Shown here: in pieces, positions 1 through 9,000 of the stretch
Layout: each line of letters opens with the position of its first letter
How positions within the stretch are numbered: position 1 is the stretch's first letter
IMG/VR virus record: IMGVR_UViG_3300033998_000198
Coordinates: 62,001-126,000 of that record
Source of the DNA: a virus
Direction: 5' to 3' (one strand)
DNA length: 64,000 bases
The notes under the pieces: model-generated
Seen by the model: only the letters and a program-made list of their open reading frames with translations
Told to the model about the DNA's origin: nothing
Database searches by the model: none
Position numbers and translations under genes: made by a program

Positions 1-1161
1 CTTGGCCATAGCTTAAAGACAACACCCACTATATTCGCAGACAAGACGATTGCGTGGGACTATCAGAAAACAAGGGTTATTGATACATCGTTTGTTCAGA
101 ACTGGTTTGGGCCGGATATGTTGTACGAGTTTTTTGACGACTATAAGGCAGAGCGTACAGCAATCAGGATATGCACATCAAACCTGATAGACGGCTTCCA
201 GTGTATTTACAAAGGCCCACTGATAGTAATAGGTGATTCCAGTGTAAAACCGTGCGATATCATAGGAATAACCGATAGCTACACTGGTATGTACGGATTA
301 GCAGAGGTAAGGGAGGTATCACACTCGTTTAGTGTGGATACAGGATTTGTAACATCCATAACTCCAGACCTATATACAACCGGTGCTGGGTTTATGATGA
401 AGCAGGATGCTCAGAGCGTATTCTTATCTCTTGCGATGGGATTTGGTGGTATTGTAGCACAACGTTCAGCAGGTATATTTGCTGCAAATACAGCCGTAAG
501 ATATGCGGCTGCCGGTACTGGAGTTGCTATAGGGCTTGTTGCAATACGGGTTGGTGGACTGATAATCGATGGGTTCAGGACTGGGCGAATACTCCTTAAT
601 GTCAAGGATTTTGCAGACACATTAAAGACAGCCAAAGAGATAAAGAACCTTACGAAAACGATTAAAGAAGTCAAGAACATAAAAACAGCCGTCAATGTTG
701 CAAAACAGGCTGGCATGGCAGCAAAGTCAATACAGGCTGAAGCTGCATTGCTCGGCACTGAGATACTCCCAGGTATAGGTACTATCGTCCTGTGGCTTGC
801 AGCTACGATCGCAACCGAATGTCTATTAAAGGCAGTAGTTGACTTCTTTAGCTATCAGAACTGCATTAAGTGTTTCCCGCTCTTATATAATGGCAAACCA
901 TTTATAGCAGGAGTTAAAGGACACACACAACTCATACCTGGATACAACGACATGGGTATGCTGGCTGACGACACAAGCAAGCCAATAGAAGAAGGTATTG
1001 AGATTGAAGGCGAATATGCAAACAGCTCTGCCGGCACAGCATCTGGTGGTTATGACGATGGACTTGGTTATACTGAAGGTCCTAAGATGAGCGGCGGCCC
1101 AATTGATGGTGCAAAGCCTGGAGAAGATGGCTATATGCCTGGTGCAGGATTATACGCATAG
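1..1161 (+). CDS. Baseplate/tail hub-like structural protein (5' end outside window)
   Basis: The reading frame is open from base 1, so the gene starts upstream and only its last 386 codons are seen. An internal ATG at 118 is not taken as the start. The visible part has a beta-rich N-terminal stretch, then a long Ala/Gly-rich, helical and hydrophobic middle (roughly residues 130-290 of the visible part, with several membrane-like segments and Lys-rich helices). A polar Gly/Ser/Asp-rich tail ends the protein. It is followed by OB-fold, beta-helix, PAAR, gp25-like and gpJ-like genes, which is the classic order around a contractile-tail baseplate hub. I infer a large baseplate hub or tail-lysin-type protein from this context. 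No catalytic motif is visible in the part present. Confidence 0.6.
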   Translation, partial: LGHSLKTTPTIFADKTIAWDYQKTRVIDTSFVQNWFGPDMLYEFFDDYKAERTAIRICTSNLIDGFQCIYKGPLIVIGDSSVKPCDIIGITDSYTGMYGLAEVREVSHSFSVDTGFVTSITPDLYTTGAGFMMKQDAQSVFLSLAMGFGGIVAQRSAGIFAANTAVRYAAAGTGVAIGLVAIRVGGLIIDGFRTGRILLNVKDFADTLKTAKEIKNLTKTIKEVKNIKTAVNVAKQAGMAAKSIQAEAALLGTEILPGIGTIVLWLAATIATECLLKAVVDFFSYQNCIKCFPLLYNGKPFIAGVKGHTQLIPGYNDMGMLADDTSKPIEEGIEIEGEYANSSAGTASGGYDDGLGYTEGPKMSGGPIDGAKPGEDGYMPGAGLYA

Positions 1162-1205
1162 CATAACTATAAAATTTATGGTATGATGATTACGGGGGTG
1201 TAATT

Positions 1206-1586
1206 GTGAGTTTAAAAGAATTCATTCAAAAAGAGATTGTTCAACCACAACTCGATAATTACCATCAACCTGTCAAAGCTAAAGTATTAGGCTACAATGA
1301 AGTCATGAACCGTGCGACGATCCAGTACAAGGATTCATTTCAGCCGAACGGTTATACAGTATTAAGTGATGTGCCAGTCCAGTTAGGTTCCGGCGGGGTT
1401 CATTCCGCCGGACCATTCTACGGGGACGAGGTATGGGTAACTTTCCTTGGAGGAGATGTTAAGCGACCAACAATTGTTGCTCTTGTTGATGAAGGTTATG
1501 CACAAAGAACAAGAGCTCAAAGATATAAACATTCACGAAAGGGATCTTATATTGCAGATTCCATATGTGGCAGGGAGGATTGGTGA
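1206..1586 (+). CDS. Baseplate spike protein, OB-fold domain (gp5/gpV-like)
   Basis: GTG start preceded by GGGGGTG. The 126-residue product has the pattern of the OB-fold of T4 gp5 / P2 gpV baseplate assembly proteins: a beta-barrel core with GDEVWVTFLGGD followed by RPTIVALVDEGY near residues 75-96, then a short basic tail. In T4 this domain and the beta-helix of the spike are one protein; here they are two genes. The stop codon lies one base before the next ATG, and the next gene's SD (AGGGAGG) lies inside this one, so translation is probably coupled. The downstream frame is also open across the last 140 bases, so a frameshifted fusion cannot be excluded. It acts in the tail tip during puncture of the host envelope. 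Confidence 0.7.
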   Translation: MSLKEFIQKEIVQPQLDNYHQPVKAKVLGYNEVMNRATIQYKDSFQPNGYTVLSDVPVQLGSGGVHSAGPFYGDEVWVTFLGGDVKRPTIVALVDEGYAQRTRAQRYKHSRKGSYIADSICGREDW

Positions 1587-1587
1587 T

Positions 1588-2142
1588 ATGGGTGTGTACA
1601 AGTCAAGTAATACAATTCCAGGAACAAGTGACTGGTTGCAACCATCCAGCAACTTAATTCGTGGAAAGGACGATAATCCTTTAGCCGATCTTGACGCAAA
1701 GACTTCCTGGATTGGCCACCATTCACAATCAGAACCCGGTCTTGTCCATCCTTTTACAACATCTGTTGTAAAAATGAGGGATAATGGAATGATTGATATA
1801 TTTGTATCAACAAACCAAGGAATCAGGGTAGATCCAAACACACGTTCTATTACAATTATGGTTGACAACACAAAGATTAGAACACATGATTACAGAGCGT
1901 GGGTTGAGAATCACAGCATCACAAACGTAAGAAAGAACTTTGAAGCCAATGCTGATGTTAATATTAACCTTAATGCAAAGAAGGATATTAACATGAAGGC
2001 CAATGGTAAATGGAATGTAAACATTGTTGGTGATGTCAATATCCATACAGACAGCAACTTGAATGTAAGTGCTAACGGAAAGATGACATTCAAGGCCGGA
2101 GGGGATATAGACTTTAGCGGATCAAGGTATATCTGGAGGTAA
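1588..2142 (+). CDS. Spike beta-helix protein (gp5 C-terminal/VgrG-like)
   Basis: I start this at ATG 1588, which has AGGGAGG at good spacing, rather than at an earlier in-frame ATG (1447) that would overlap the OB-fold gene by 140 bases. The 184-residue product ends in a run of short alternating hydrophobic/polar repeats (VNINLNAKKDINMKANG, VNIVGDVNIHTDSNLNVSAN, roughly residues 115-180). These are typical of the intertwined triple-stranded beta-helix of phage and type VI spikes. The sequence closes with GGDIDFSGSRY, as in many VgrG/gp5 ends. It should trimerise, with the preceding OB-fold protein at its base and the PAAR protein encoded next at its tip. Confidence 0.7.
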   Translation: MGVYKSSNTIPGTSDWLQPSSNLIRGKDDNPLADLDAKTSWIGHHSQSEPGLVHPFTTSVVKMRDNGMIDIFVSTNQGIRVDPNTRSITIMVDNTKIRTHDYRAWVENHSITNVRKNFEANADVNINLNAKKDINMKANGKWNVNIVGDVNIHTDSNLNVSANGKMTFKAGGDIDFSGSRYIWR

Positions 2143-2144
2143 CC

Positions 2145-2513
2145 ATGAGTTATGCGTGTGTAATTGGTGCCGGCATGAGTGGTTCTGTTCCTCATCATGC
2201 CGAGCACATTATAGGATGGACCGGAGGAAAATATCCAAGTCCCATATATTGCAACGGACATAGTGTTACAGGAAACAACGACACAGCAGGACAAAACAAA
2301 ATGACTATTGAAGGTAAACTTGCAATTGTCGTTGGAGGATCTGGCCCGTCAACAGATCAGTGTGACGGAAGTCGATTCAGTAATACCGAAGGGTGCCCGT
2401 TCATGTTTATTCAAGGCAAACCTCTTGTGCTTACCGGGAATAAGGTAGACCTATACCCTGGCACAGGCAAGATGGTGTCCGCAAATCAAAGTAAATTCAT
2501 TGTATTGAGGTGA
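2145..2513 (+). CDS. PAAR-like spike-tip protein
   Basis: ATG follows GGAGG by five bases and starts three bases after the beta-helix gene stop. The 122-residue protein is Gly/His/Cys-rich with GSVPHHAEHIIGWTGG and YCNGHSVTG near the N-terminus and repeated turns with Gly-Pro-Gly. This resembles PAAR proteins that form a small metal-bound cone on the spike. Several His and Cys residues could bind the single metal ion. Gene order (OB fold, beta-helix, PAAR, gp25) supports the call. It is longer than the minimal PAAR domain (about 95 residues) and may be a diverged PAAR variant. Confidence 0.7.
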   Translation: MSYACVIGAGMSGSVPHHAEHIIGWTGGKYPSPIYCNGHSVTGNNDTAGQNKMTIEGKLAIVVGGSGPSTDQCDGSRFSNTEGCPFMFIQGKPLVLTGNKVDLYPGTGKMVSANQSKFIVLR

Positions 2514-2517
2514 TATT

Positions 2518-2916
2518 ATGTCAAGAGATGCTGTAGACTTATTCCTTTCTCCAGACGGTGACCTTGTAATATCAGGATCTGATTTCAAACTGGCTGAAGG
2601 CGACGAGTTCCTTTTACAGTCTGCACGGAATAGAATAAAATCGATTAAGAAAGATTGGTTCTATGACAATATTGGTGCCGATATGGAGGAAATCCTCGGC
2701 GAACCGAATACAAGAGAAGTTTCAGAAGTCGGAAAAGGTAAGATTATAGAAGCCCTTACATGCGACGGATTGTTCAGTTCGGATGAGATATACATTAAAG
2801 CTGCACCGACAAGCAGGAATGCAATTTTATACATTGTAGTCCTAAAGACAAAATCAGGTTCGCCAATAGTGTTAAACGTAACTCTTGACCTTGCAAAAGG
2901 TGTAACCTTATTATAG
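2518..2916 (+). CDS. gp25-like baseplate wedge protein
   Basis: 132 residues. The N-terminus has DLFLSPDGDLVISGSDFKLAEGD, then LLQSARNRIKSIKKDWFYDNIGADMEEILGEPNT, followed by a beta-hairpin-rich end (AILYIVVLKTKSGSPIVLNVTLDL). This is the pattern of W/gp25-like lysozyme-fold wedge proteins in myophages, which link the hub to the wedge and help start sheath assembly. It is the usual length for the family. It sits directly upstream of a gpJ-like gene, as in P2- and T4-type baseplates. Confidence 0.75.
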   Translation: MSRDAVDLFLSPDGDLVISGSDFKLAEGDEFLLQSARNRIKSIKKDWFYDNIGADMEEILGEPNTREVSEVGKGKIIEALTCDGLFSSDEIYIKAAPTSRNAILYIVVLKTKSGSPIVLNVTLDLAKGVTLL

Positions 2917-2927
2917 GGGGTTAAAAT

Positions 2928-3749
2928 ATGCAACTGTTAATGAAAAAGTCAATGGAGGACTTAATGGCTATATCGATGGAACGATTGGCCAAAACTCCAA
3001 TTAACGAAGTCAGCAAGGGTGGAGTAGCAAGACTGTTTCTTGCCGTTATCAATGAAAATACGGCAGGATTTTACGAAGCCCTTGAAGTAAATCATCTTAG
3101 GGCATTTCTGTCTACAGCAGATGATGAAGGACTTGACGCTATTGGTTACACGCTTTCATGCCCAAGAAACAGCGGCGAAGATACAGAAGCGTACAGATTT
3201 AGAATAAGCCAGCAATGCTTATCGCTTGCTTCCTCAAATGAAACTGCTGTTCGTCTTGCTGTCCTCTCCGTTCCTGATGTACAAGATGTTGTAATGAAAC
3301 GGTACACGATGGGGACTGGCTCATTTAGCATCTTTGTAGTTACAGCGACCGCAATTACTCCGCCTGAAACCATTAAGGCAATTGAAGCTGCTGTAGATAA
3401 AGCAGTAGGATATGGAATTAAATTCAACGTATCTGCTGCCGGCTATGTGCCTGTAGAAATAAAGGTTAAATTGATGTTTTCAAGTTCAACAGACCTTGCT
3501 ACCCAGCAAGCAGCAAAAACCCAGGTAACTACAGCATTAAGGGACTATTTAAACTCCAGAAGTATAGGTGAACCTCTCATAATCAACGAGATCACCCAGA
3601 GAATTATGGATGTTTCTGAGGACATTATCAATTACCAATTATACGAGCTGTACGTAAACGGCAAGAGAGTATTGAACAAAGACCAGAACTGCAAATGGAA
3701 TGAGAGATTCTGCGAAAGTCCTAAACCTAACGCCATAGTAGTGTCGTAG
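2928..3749 (+). CDS. gpJ-like baseplate wedge protein
   Basis: 273 residues with SD GGGGG nine bases before ATG. The features match baseplate J proteins: an N-terminal helical part, GLDAIGYTLSCPRNSGEDTEAYRFRI (about residues 68-95), the repeated helix-strand unit with VPDVQDVVM (about 115-125) and the C-terminal half with PVEIKVKLMF. It ends with a Cys-containing tail. In contractile tails this protein forms the wedge together with gpI/gp6-type partners. Adjacent to a gp25-like gene, it completes the core baseplate cassette. Confidence 0.8.
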   Translation: MQLLMKKSMEDLMAISMERLAKTPINEVSKGGVARLFLAVINENTAGFYEALEVNHLRAFLSTADDEGLDAIGYTLSCPRNSGEDTEAYRFRISQQCLSLASSNETAVRLAVLSVPDVQDVVMKRYTMGTGSFSIFVVTATAITPPETIKAIEAAVDKAVGYGIKFNVSAAGYVPVEIKVKLMFSSSTDLATQQAAKTQVTTALRDYLNSRSIGEPLIINEITQRIMDVSEDIINYQLYELYVNGKRVLNKDQNCKWNERFCESPKPNAIVVS

Positions 3750-3761
3750 GAGGGATGCAAG

Positions 3762-4850
3762 ATGGATACTAAATTTGCAAAGTACACAAAGAAGATCATC
3801 AATGCTTTGCCTTTCTGGTTTTCAATAAAGAAGAAACCACAAGAGGCTATAGGATCTTACTTTCTTGAAGTTACAGGTCTTGAAATGGATGAAATGGAAT
3901 ACATATTAAACTATGCATATCAGCAGACAAACCTACGCACTATTGATGAGAAATTTCTTGATATTATTTATAAAGGAGTTCTACCTAAATACATAACTGC
4001 TGATAATGAGCTTGAAGTTTATACAGAATCCAGCGTCGTATTAAAATACGCACCGACTGTTACCGATTTTTATTTATCAGCCAATTCAAGCACAATGATC
4101 AATCCAGAACTGTACTGGGACGACCTATACTACATAGATTATGAACATCAGTTTATCTATAGCAAGAAACAGTATAACGGCACGTTGCTGATGAAAATTG
4201 ACGGCGGTGAGGAGTACGAAATACAGCTACAACTTCATAATGTATGGAATTTCTTTGATGAGTTTGGCATGCTGTTATGTACGCCAAGGCTGTATGGTGA
4301 GAACAACTCCGAATATAAACAAAGGCTTCTCGATGTATTCAAGAATAAAGCCAATGCCTCAAAGGACGGACTGCTAAACGGTATCGCAAGAGAGCTTGGT
4401 TTAAGACGTGAGATTATGATAGAAGATGCGTCGCAGCCTACATTGATTACAGATCCAATGATTGTCCTGAATGAAATCAAGTTAAATGGCCAGTTCATTG
4501 ACCTTGATAGCGTGTACATCACAGAAGACAACTTTGTCTATATAGAAGGCAATCCGTTGTGGATTGGAACCCCGGCAACGATATCCTATGTAAGCGGCAT
4601 AGAAATGCATACGCTTCATAATCATGACGACCACAAGCTCCGACAAAGGCTGTTCAACGTTGACAATACAGGTACAAATTTGTTAAAATATTATGCAGGA
4701 AGAATCAGATCTGAAGTTCCTATCATGTGGGGGCAATGGAGATGGAACGAAGGATATTGGGATATAGCCGACGAGGATATGAGCGGCTATGGATATATAC
4801 CGAACATTATAGACTCAAAAATAACAGGGTTTAAAGCATACAGCAAATGA
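3762..4850 (+). CDS. Baseplate/tail protein, gpI-like position
   Basis: 362 residues, SD AGGAGG. The N-terminal third is helical (INALPFWFSIKKKPQEAIGSYFLEVTGLEMDEMEYILNYAYQQTNLRTIDEKFLDIIYKG split over helices, residues 10-75) as in tail-formation proteins that follow gpJ. The remainder is beta-rich with aromatic residues and ends in a Trp/Tyr-rich segment (WGQWRWNEGYWD). No enzyme motif is visible. I infer a gpI/gp53-type wedge or a connector for fibres from position only. A hairpin follows the stop codon, so this may be the last gene of the core baseplate unit. Confidence 0.5.
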   Translation: MDTKFAKYTKKIINALPFWFSIKKKPQEAIGSYFLEVTGLEMDEMEYILNYAYQQTNLRTIDEKFLDIIYKGVLPKYITADNELEVYTESSVVLKYAPTVTDFYLSANSSTMINPELYWDDLYYIDYEHQFIYSKKQYNGTLLMKIDGGEEYEIQLQLHNVWNFFDEFGMLLCTPRLYGENNSEYKQRLLDVFKNKANASKDGLLNGIARELGLRREIMIEDASQPTLITDPMIVLNEIKLNGQFIDLDSVYITEDNFVYIEGNPLWIGTPATISYVSGIEMHTLHNHDDHKLRQRLFNVDNTGTNLLKYYAGRIRSEVPIMWGQWRWNEGYWDIADEDMSGYGYIPNIIDSKITGFKAYSK

Positions 4851-4869
4851 TGTCTAAACGACATCGCAC

Positions 4870-4897
4870 AAGACTGTCGTTACCACATGACAGTCTT
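4870..4897 (+). terminator. Hairpin after the core baseplate genes
   Basis: Perfect 9-bp stem AAGACTGTC / GACAGTCTT with a 10-base loop, followed by AAATTTTATT. The U tract is weak, so it may be a partial terminator or an mRNA-stabilising hairpin between two gene groups of the same operon. No promoter is evident between it and the next gene. Confidence 0.5.
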
Positions 4898-4923
4898 AAA
4901 TTTTATTAGGGGGTTAAAAAGGT

Positions 4924-6003
4924 ATGTTTGTTATAGAATACACTCTTAAACTAACCACCTTTGTGAAGGCAACCCTTGAAATGCATTACTTCACAAGGAC
5001 TGAGCAATTCGAGGTTAATAAAAATATCGAGGAAGCATACAATAACGAAATCCTCTTAAAAGCCGGAAACATTCTTAATTACTTCGAAAACGAGATAAAA
5101 CAATACCTGGAAGAAAACTGGCTTACAATAGAGCAAATTGAAGTTGAAACTTATGAAGTAATATCAAACACTCCTGGTGTCGAAGTTTACTTTAAAAATC
5201 CAGAAGGCGACAACCTATTTACTTTGTCCCCTAACCTTATAGGATTCGTAGTAAAACCCCCTGTCGTAATTCCTGTACCAACAAACTTCAAAGGTACGCT
5301 TATTGACGACACAACTATACAATGGACATGGGATGCAGATAGCGAAGCTAAATACGGACATTTCTTGCTTAACGACAAAGGAGAAATCATAGCTCAGATA
5401 CCGGTAAGTATCCATTCGTATATCGAAAGTCTTTTGGAATACGACACAAATTATACAAGGATGCTTGTTAAGTACAACGACGAAGGAACGTCCGAGCCAG
5501 CCGGCCCCATAACCGTAAAAACAAACGAAAAAAAGACTGTACCAAGCAACCTGAAAAGGTATATAATAAAACCAAGGGACGAATATAGCGAGGAGATATT
5601 GGAAAAGGTAACGGAAAACATTGAAGCATTTCAGTCCGGAATTGGTCATGGACTTGATTTAATGGTTGACAAGACAAAAGATGATACCTTTCACACTGTC
5701 TTCACATTGAGTTCGTATTTGTACGGAACAAGAACTTATCAAGAACCAGTATACGGTCCGATCCCCTTTAATTATTCCATAACGGCAAAAGGAGAAAAAC
5801 CTGAACTTCACAAAGAAGGTAGCGTAAGATTTGTGTTATCTGCATATAAATTCTGTGATATTGACATCTCCTCCGTTGGAAAGATCTATGAACCGATAGA
5901 TGTCAAATGGAGAGCTGGAGTAGATATATCATACGAATATGTAGATCCTGCCAAACTCCAGGCATTACAGTCACAAGTCGACGAATACTACGAAATAAGC
6001 TAA
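4924..6003 (+). CDS. Structural protein with a fibronectin type III-like domain
   Basis: 359 residues. A short N-terminal helical part (about 1-70) is followed by a domain at about residues 114-205 with the fibronectin III pattern: PTNFKGTLIDDTTIQWTWD, a Gly-His strand, then LEYDTNYTRMLVKYNDEGTSEPAGPITVKT. The C-terminal part is beta-rich and unknown. FN3 and other Ig-like domains are common on phage tails and help surface binding. It lies directly before the giant virion protein gene, with SD GGGGG some distance upstream and AAGGT close to ATG. Role in adsorption is inferred. Confidence 0.6.
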   Translation: MFVIEYTLKLTTFVKATLEMHYFTRTEQFEVNKNIEEAYNNEILLKAGNILNYFENEIKQYLEENWLTIEQIEVETYEVISNTPGVEVYFKNPEGDNLFTLSPNLIGFVVKPPVVIPVPTNFKGTLIDDTTIQWTWDADSEAKYGHFLLNDKGEIIAQIPVSIHSYIESLLEYDTNYTRMLVKYNDEGTSEPAGPITVKTNEKKTVPSNLKRYIIKPRDEYSEEILEKVTENIEAFQSGIGHGLDLMVDKTKDDTFHTVFTLSSYLYGTRTYQEPVYGPIPFNYSITAKGEKPELHKEGSVRFVLSAYKFCDIDISSVGKIYEPIDVKWRAGVDISYEYVDPAKLQALQSQVDEYYEIS

Positions 6004-6018
6004 TGGAGGTATAGATAG

Positions 6019-9000
6019 ATGTATTTTGGCGAGAACTCAAGAATTGTTCCGGAAAGGAAATTAGAAATCATCCAGCAGCTTCATAACAATCTTATTGACA
6101 GATCAAAGGCAAAATACATAACCGTCGAAGCTGTTGAAGGAACAACACAATTCTATCCTGAAAAGATAAGCACTGTTTCCAGTCAGATTCATAGATTATA
6201 TGAATCTGAATTTTACGCAGGTTGGAAAGCAGACCCAGATACATTTATACACAAAGACTTATATAAGACTTATATTCTCGGCAAGAAGTATGCAACAATA
6301 CCTTACCTGTCAGACAAAGACCGTGGAGAAGATAGTGGCATTGTGTCTTGTGTTTTGGACTGTGTATGGCTATGGTATGACAACGACATTTACAATAGCA
6401 CTTCATGGGCAGACATACAGGCATTCATAAACCGGCACAAATCCGATAATCCATCGTTAAAAGTGCATGTAGATAACGGACCAAATGGCATATATATTGC
6501 CTGGGACGGATATATTACCTATAACCGGGCAACCGGACATACAGTTGTCAATCCTGATATCCTAAAGACAAACAAGATCATTTATAAGCTCGGTTTAAGG
6601 AATGATGCTGAAAGTGTCGTTATTGACATGAACATGCACTCCACATATTATAAAATACCTGACTGTATATACTTTGACAGAGGTAATTCCGTTGTCAAGA
6701 CTTTAGACCCAGGACTTGAATATATTGGAATGACTGCCGGAACTCAGTGTTGCTATGAGATGTCAGGAAACTACTATATCGATATATATTGCGGCGAGAA
6801 TGTTTCAACTATTACTCTCCCTCATGGCGGAGATTTTAGGTTGGTTCTCCATAATACCGGTATTGTTGATGTAATCTATAGCGATGACGAGCAATATATA
6901 GGTTATACTGTAGTTACGTTACCTTCTGCAAAAGACGATGCCATTGATATCGTGTTTTCAGTATACAGTGATGCCATTAAAACTGATATATATAGCATTA
7001 CACCTACACTTGTTGAGGAAGGTGTTATCAAAGAATATATTAAGAAAGATCATTATGCTACATATTACAAGACTACAACAATGATCCATTACATAAAAGA
7101 CATTAAGGCATTTGATGCTTCTGGACACGAAGATACGAGCCTTTTAATTCCTCATATCGCATATAGGCAGAAAATATCACCTATATGGAATAAATCATTG
7201 ATGTATACCAACTACTCTTGGAGGACAGGAAATGACGCATTAGCTATTGCTTCAGAGCCTTATGTGGCCAATAACGATCTAATTATTTGTGGTAACAGGA
7301 TATTTACATCAGGCGTGTCTGTCCATAATATCTTATATGACAAACTGCAAGTAAATTTTACAGCATTACAGAATGGTACTTTTAATTTATACGAGAATGC
7401 CGGGTTCTACTTTAAAGGGGTTCCTACTTGTCTTATAGACAATGAACTGTTTAAGAAAGTTGAACTGCAATTTGACGCATCCACAAAGGTTGACGTTGTA
7501 AAGAGTACAGACTACAGGCTCTGCTTAATTAATGAGTTTGAGCTTTCTCAGAATGCTGCAAAAGTATCATACCGTTTTAGTGTAAAAGGCGGAATGCTTG
7601 CTGAAGACGTAACAGTACCATGTACAGTAACACAGCACGTAAACTGCATCAATGAATCACAACTGCTGGACTGGTCTGGACATCCTGCAAACAGCTACTA
7701 TTGTATAAAGATTGCCAACGCATATCTGCCTGTTAAAACTGCATACACCAAGAACGGTTGTGGTGTATTTGAAATTAAATGGGCAAGTAAAAGATATATC
7801 GTATTTGGCAAAATAACAGGATGCAGTAATGGTATACTGGAACTTGAAGAAGAAGGATACAGAATTTGTGACATATCGACACACTCATTGCCAATCACAT
7901 TCCAGGCGTTAACTGTCGATACTGACGGTAATCCTCATATTATCTTCGGAGAGACCGATGATGTTCCTGTAACATATACCGATGTATCTTACATTGATGC
8001 TAACACTAACTTTTACCAGAATGTAAGGTATAGAGTTGGTGACGGTACAGGTATGCCTTCAGGCAGCATGCAGACATATGACAAACTGTACTATCTTGGA
8101 GTTAACAATGAAAACAGGTTTGCTCCAGTTGCATTGCCTGACAACAAGAAAACTGAAGATTATACATACTGTAAGTTGCCAAGAAGAAAAAACCCTGAGT
8201 ATATACCTCCTTATATTCCTAACCCTGGATATGATCCTACAGCATCAAGGTTTTATTATCTTCCGAAGCCAGAATCGTACAAATTTAAATGGGGAACAGG
8301 CGATGGAACAAGCCCGTATACCGGAAAAGATGGCGGTGGTGAATATCTGTCATTTGAATCGAGTGTAAACATAGAACATTATATCATTTTCAAATGCACA
8401 AATCCGAATGCTGTATTGAAAGTAAATAGTTCATGTTATTCGAGAAATTATCTGTCTGGCGGGTCAAGCTATGAATCTGTGTTCCTGCATAGCCATAGCT
8501 ATACACTTAATCCTGACGGATATGTTGAGATTGACGAACATGGTTATGATGTACGCATATCTTTTAGCGTTGAAGGATTAAACGCAGGAGATAAGTTCAC
8601 TGTCTTTCATGCAACTTACAACAAAAAAACATACACATGGTCCGGAAGCATAAATCCAAACGATTATGTTGAGGATACCGAAAATGTTCCAGTACATCCC
8701 AACCCAGCATATCCGCCTTCTCCAATTATGCCGAATCCGGACTACGATCCAAATGCTCCAGCAATGATTGACGACCCGAATTTTGTACCTACAATGGAGC
8801 CTATAACAGTGTATCTGGAAGATATTTATTATGCTAATAGCCTACACGGAGACGACGGAAAACCTGCAACGTATGAATATGCTATCGATCCGTCATACAG
8901 TAAGTTATACTTTGATTTTAAAGTATACGATAATAAAATTACATCTGCAATCCGCACAAAGATACTCATAACTCTTAAACGTGATGACGGATCAGGAATC

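Noticed and set aside
1447-1587. N-terminal extension of the beta-helix gene overlapping the OB-fold gene
   Set aside because: ATG 1588 has a good SD and correct spacing; the extension has none and overlaps a convincing OB-fold sequence in another frame. A programmed frameshift remains possible but unsupported.
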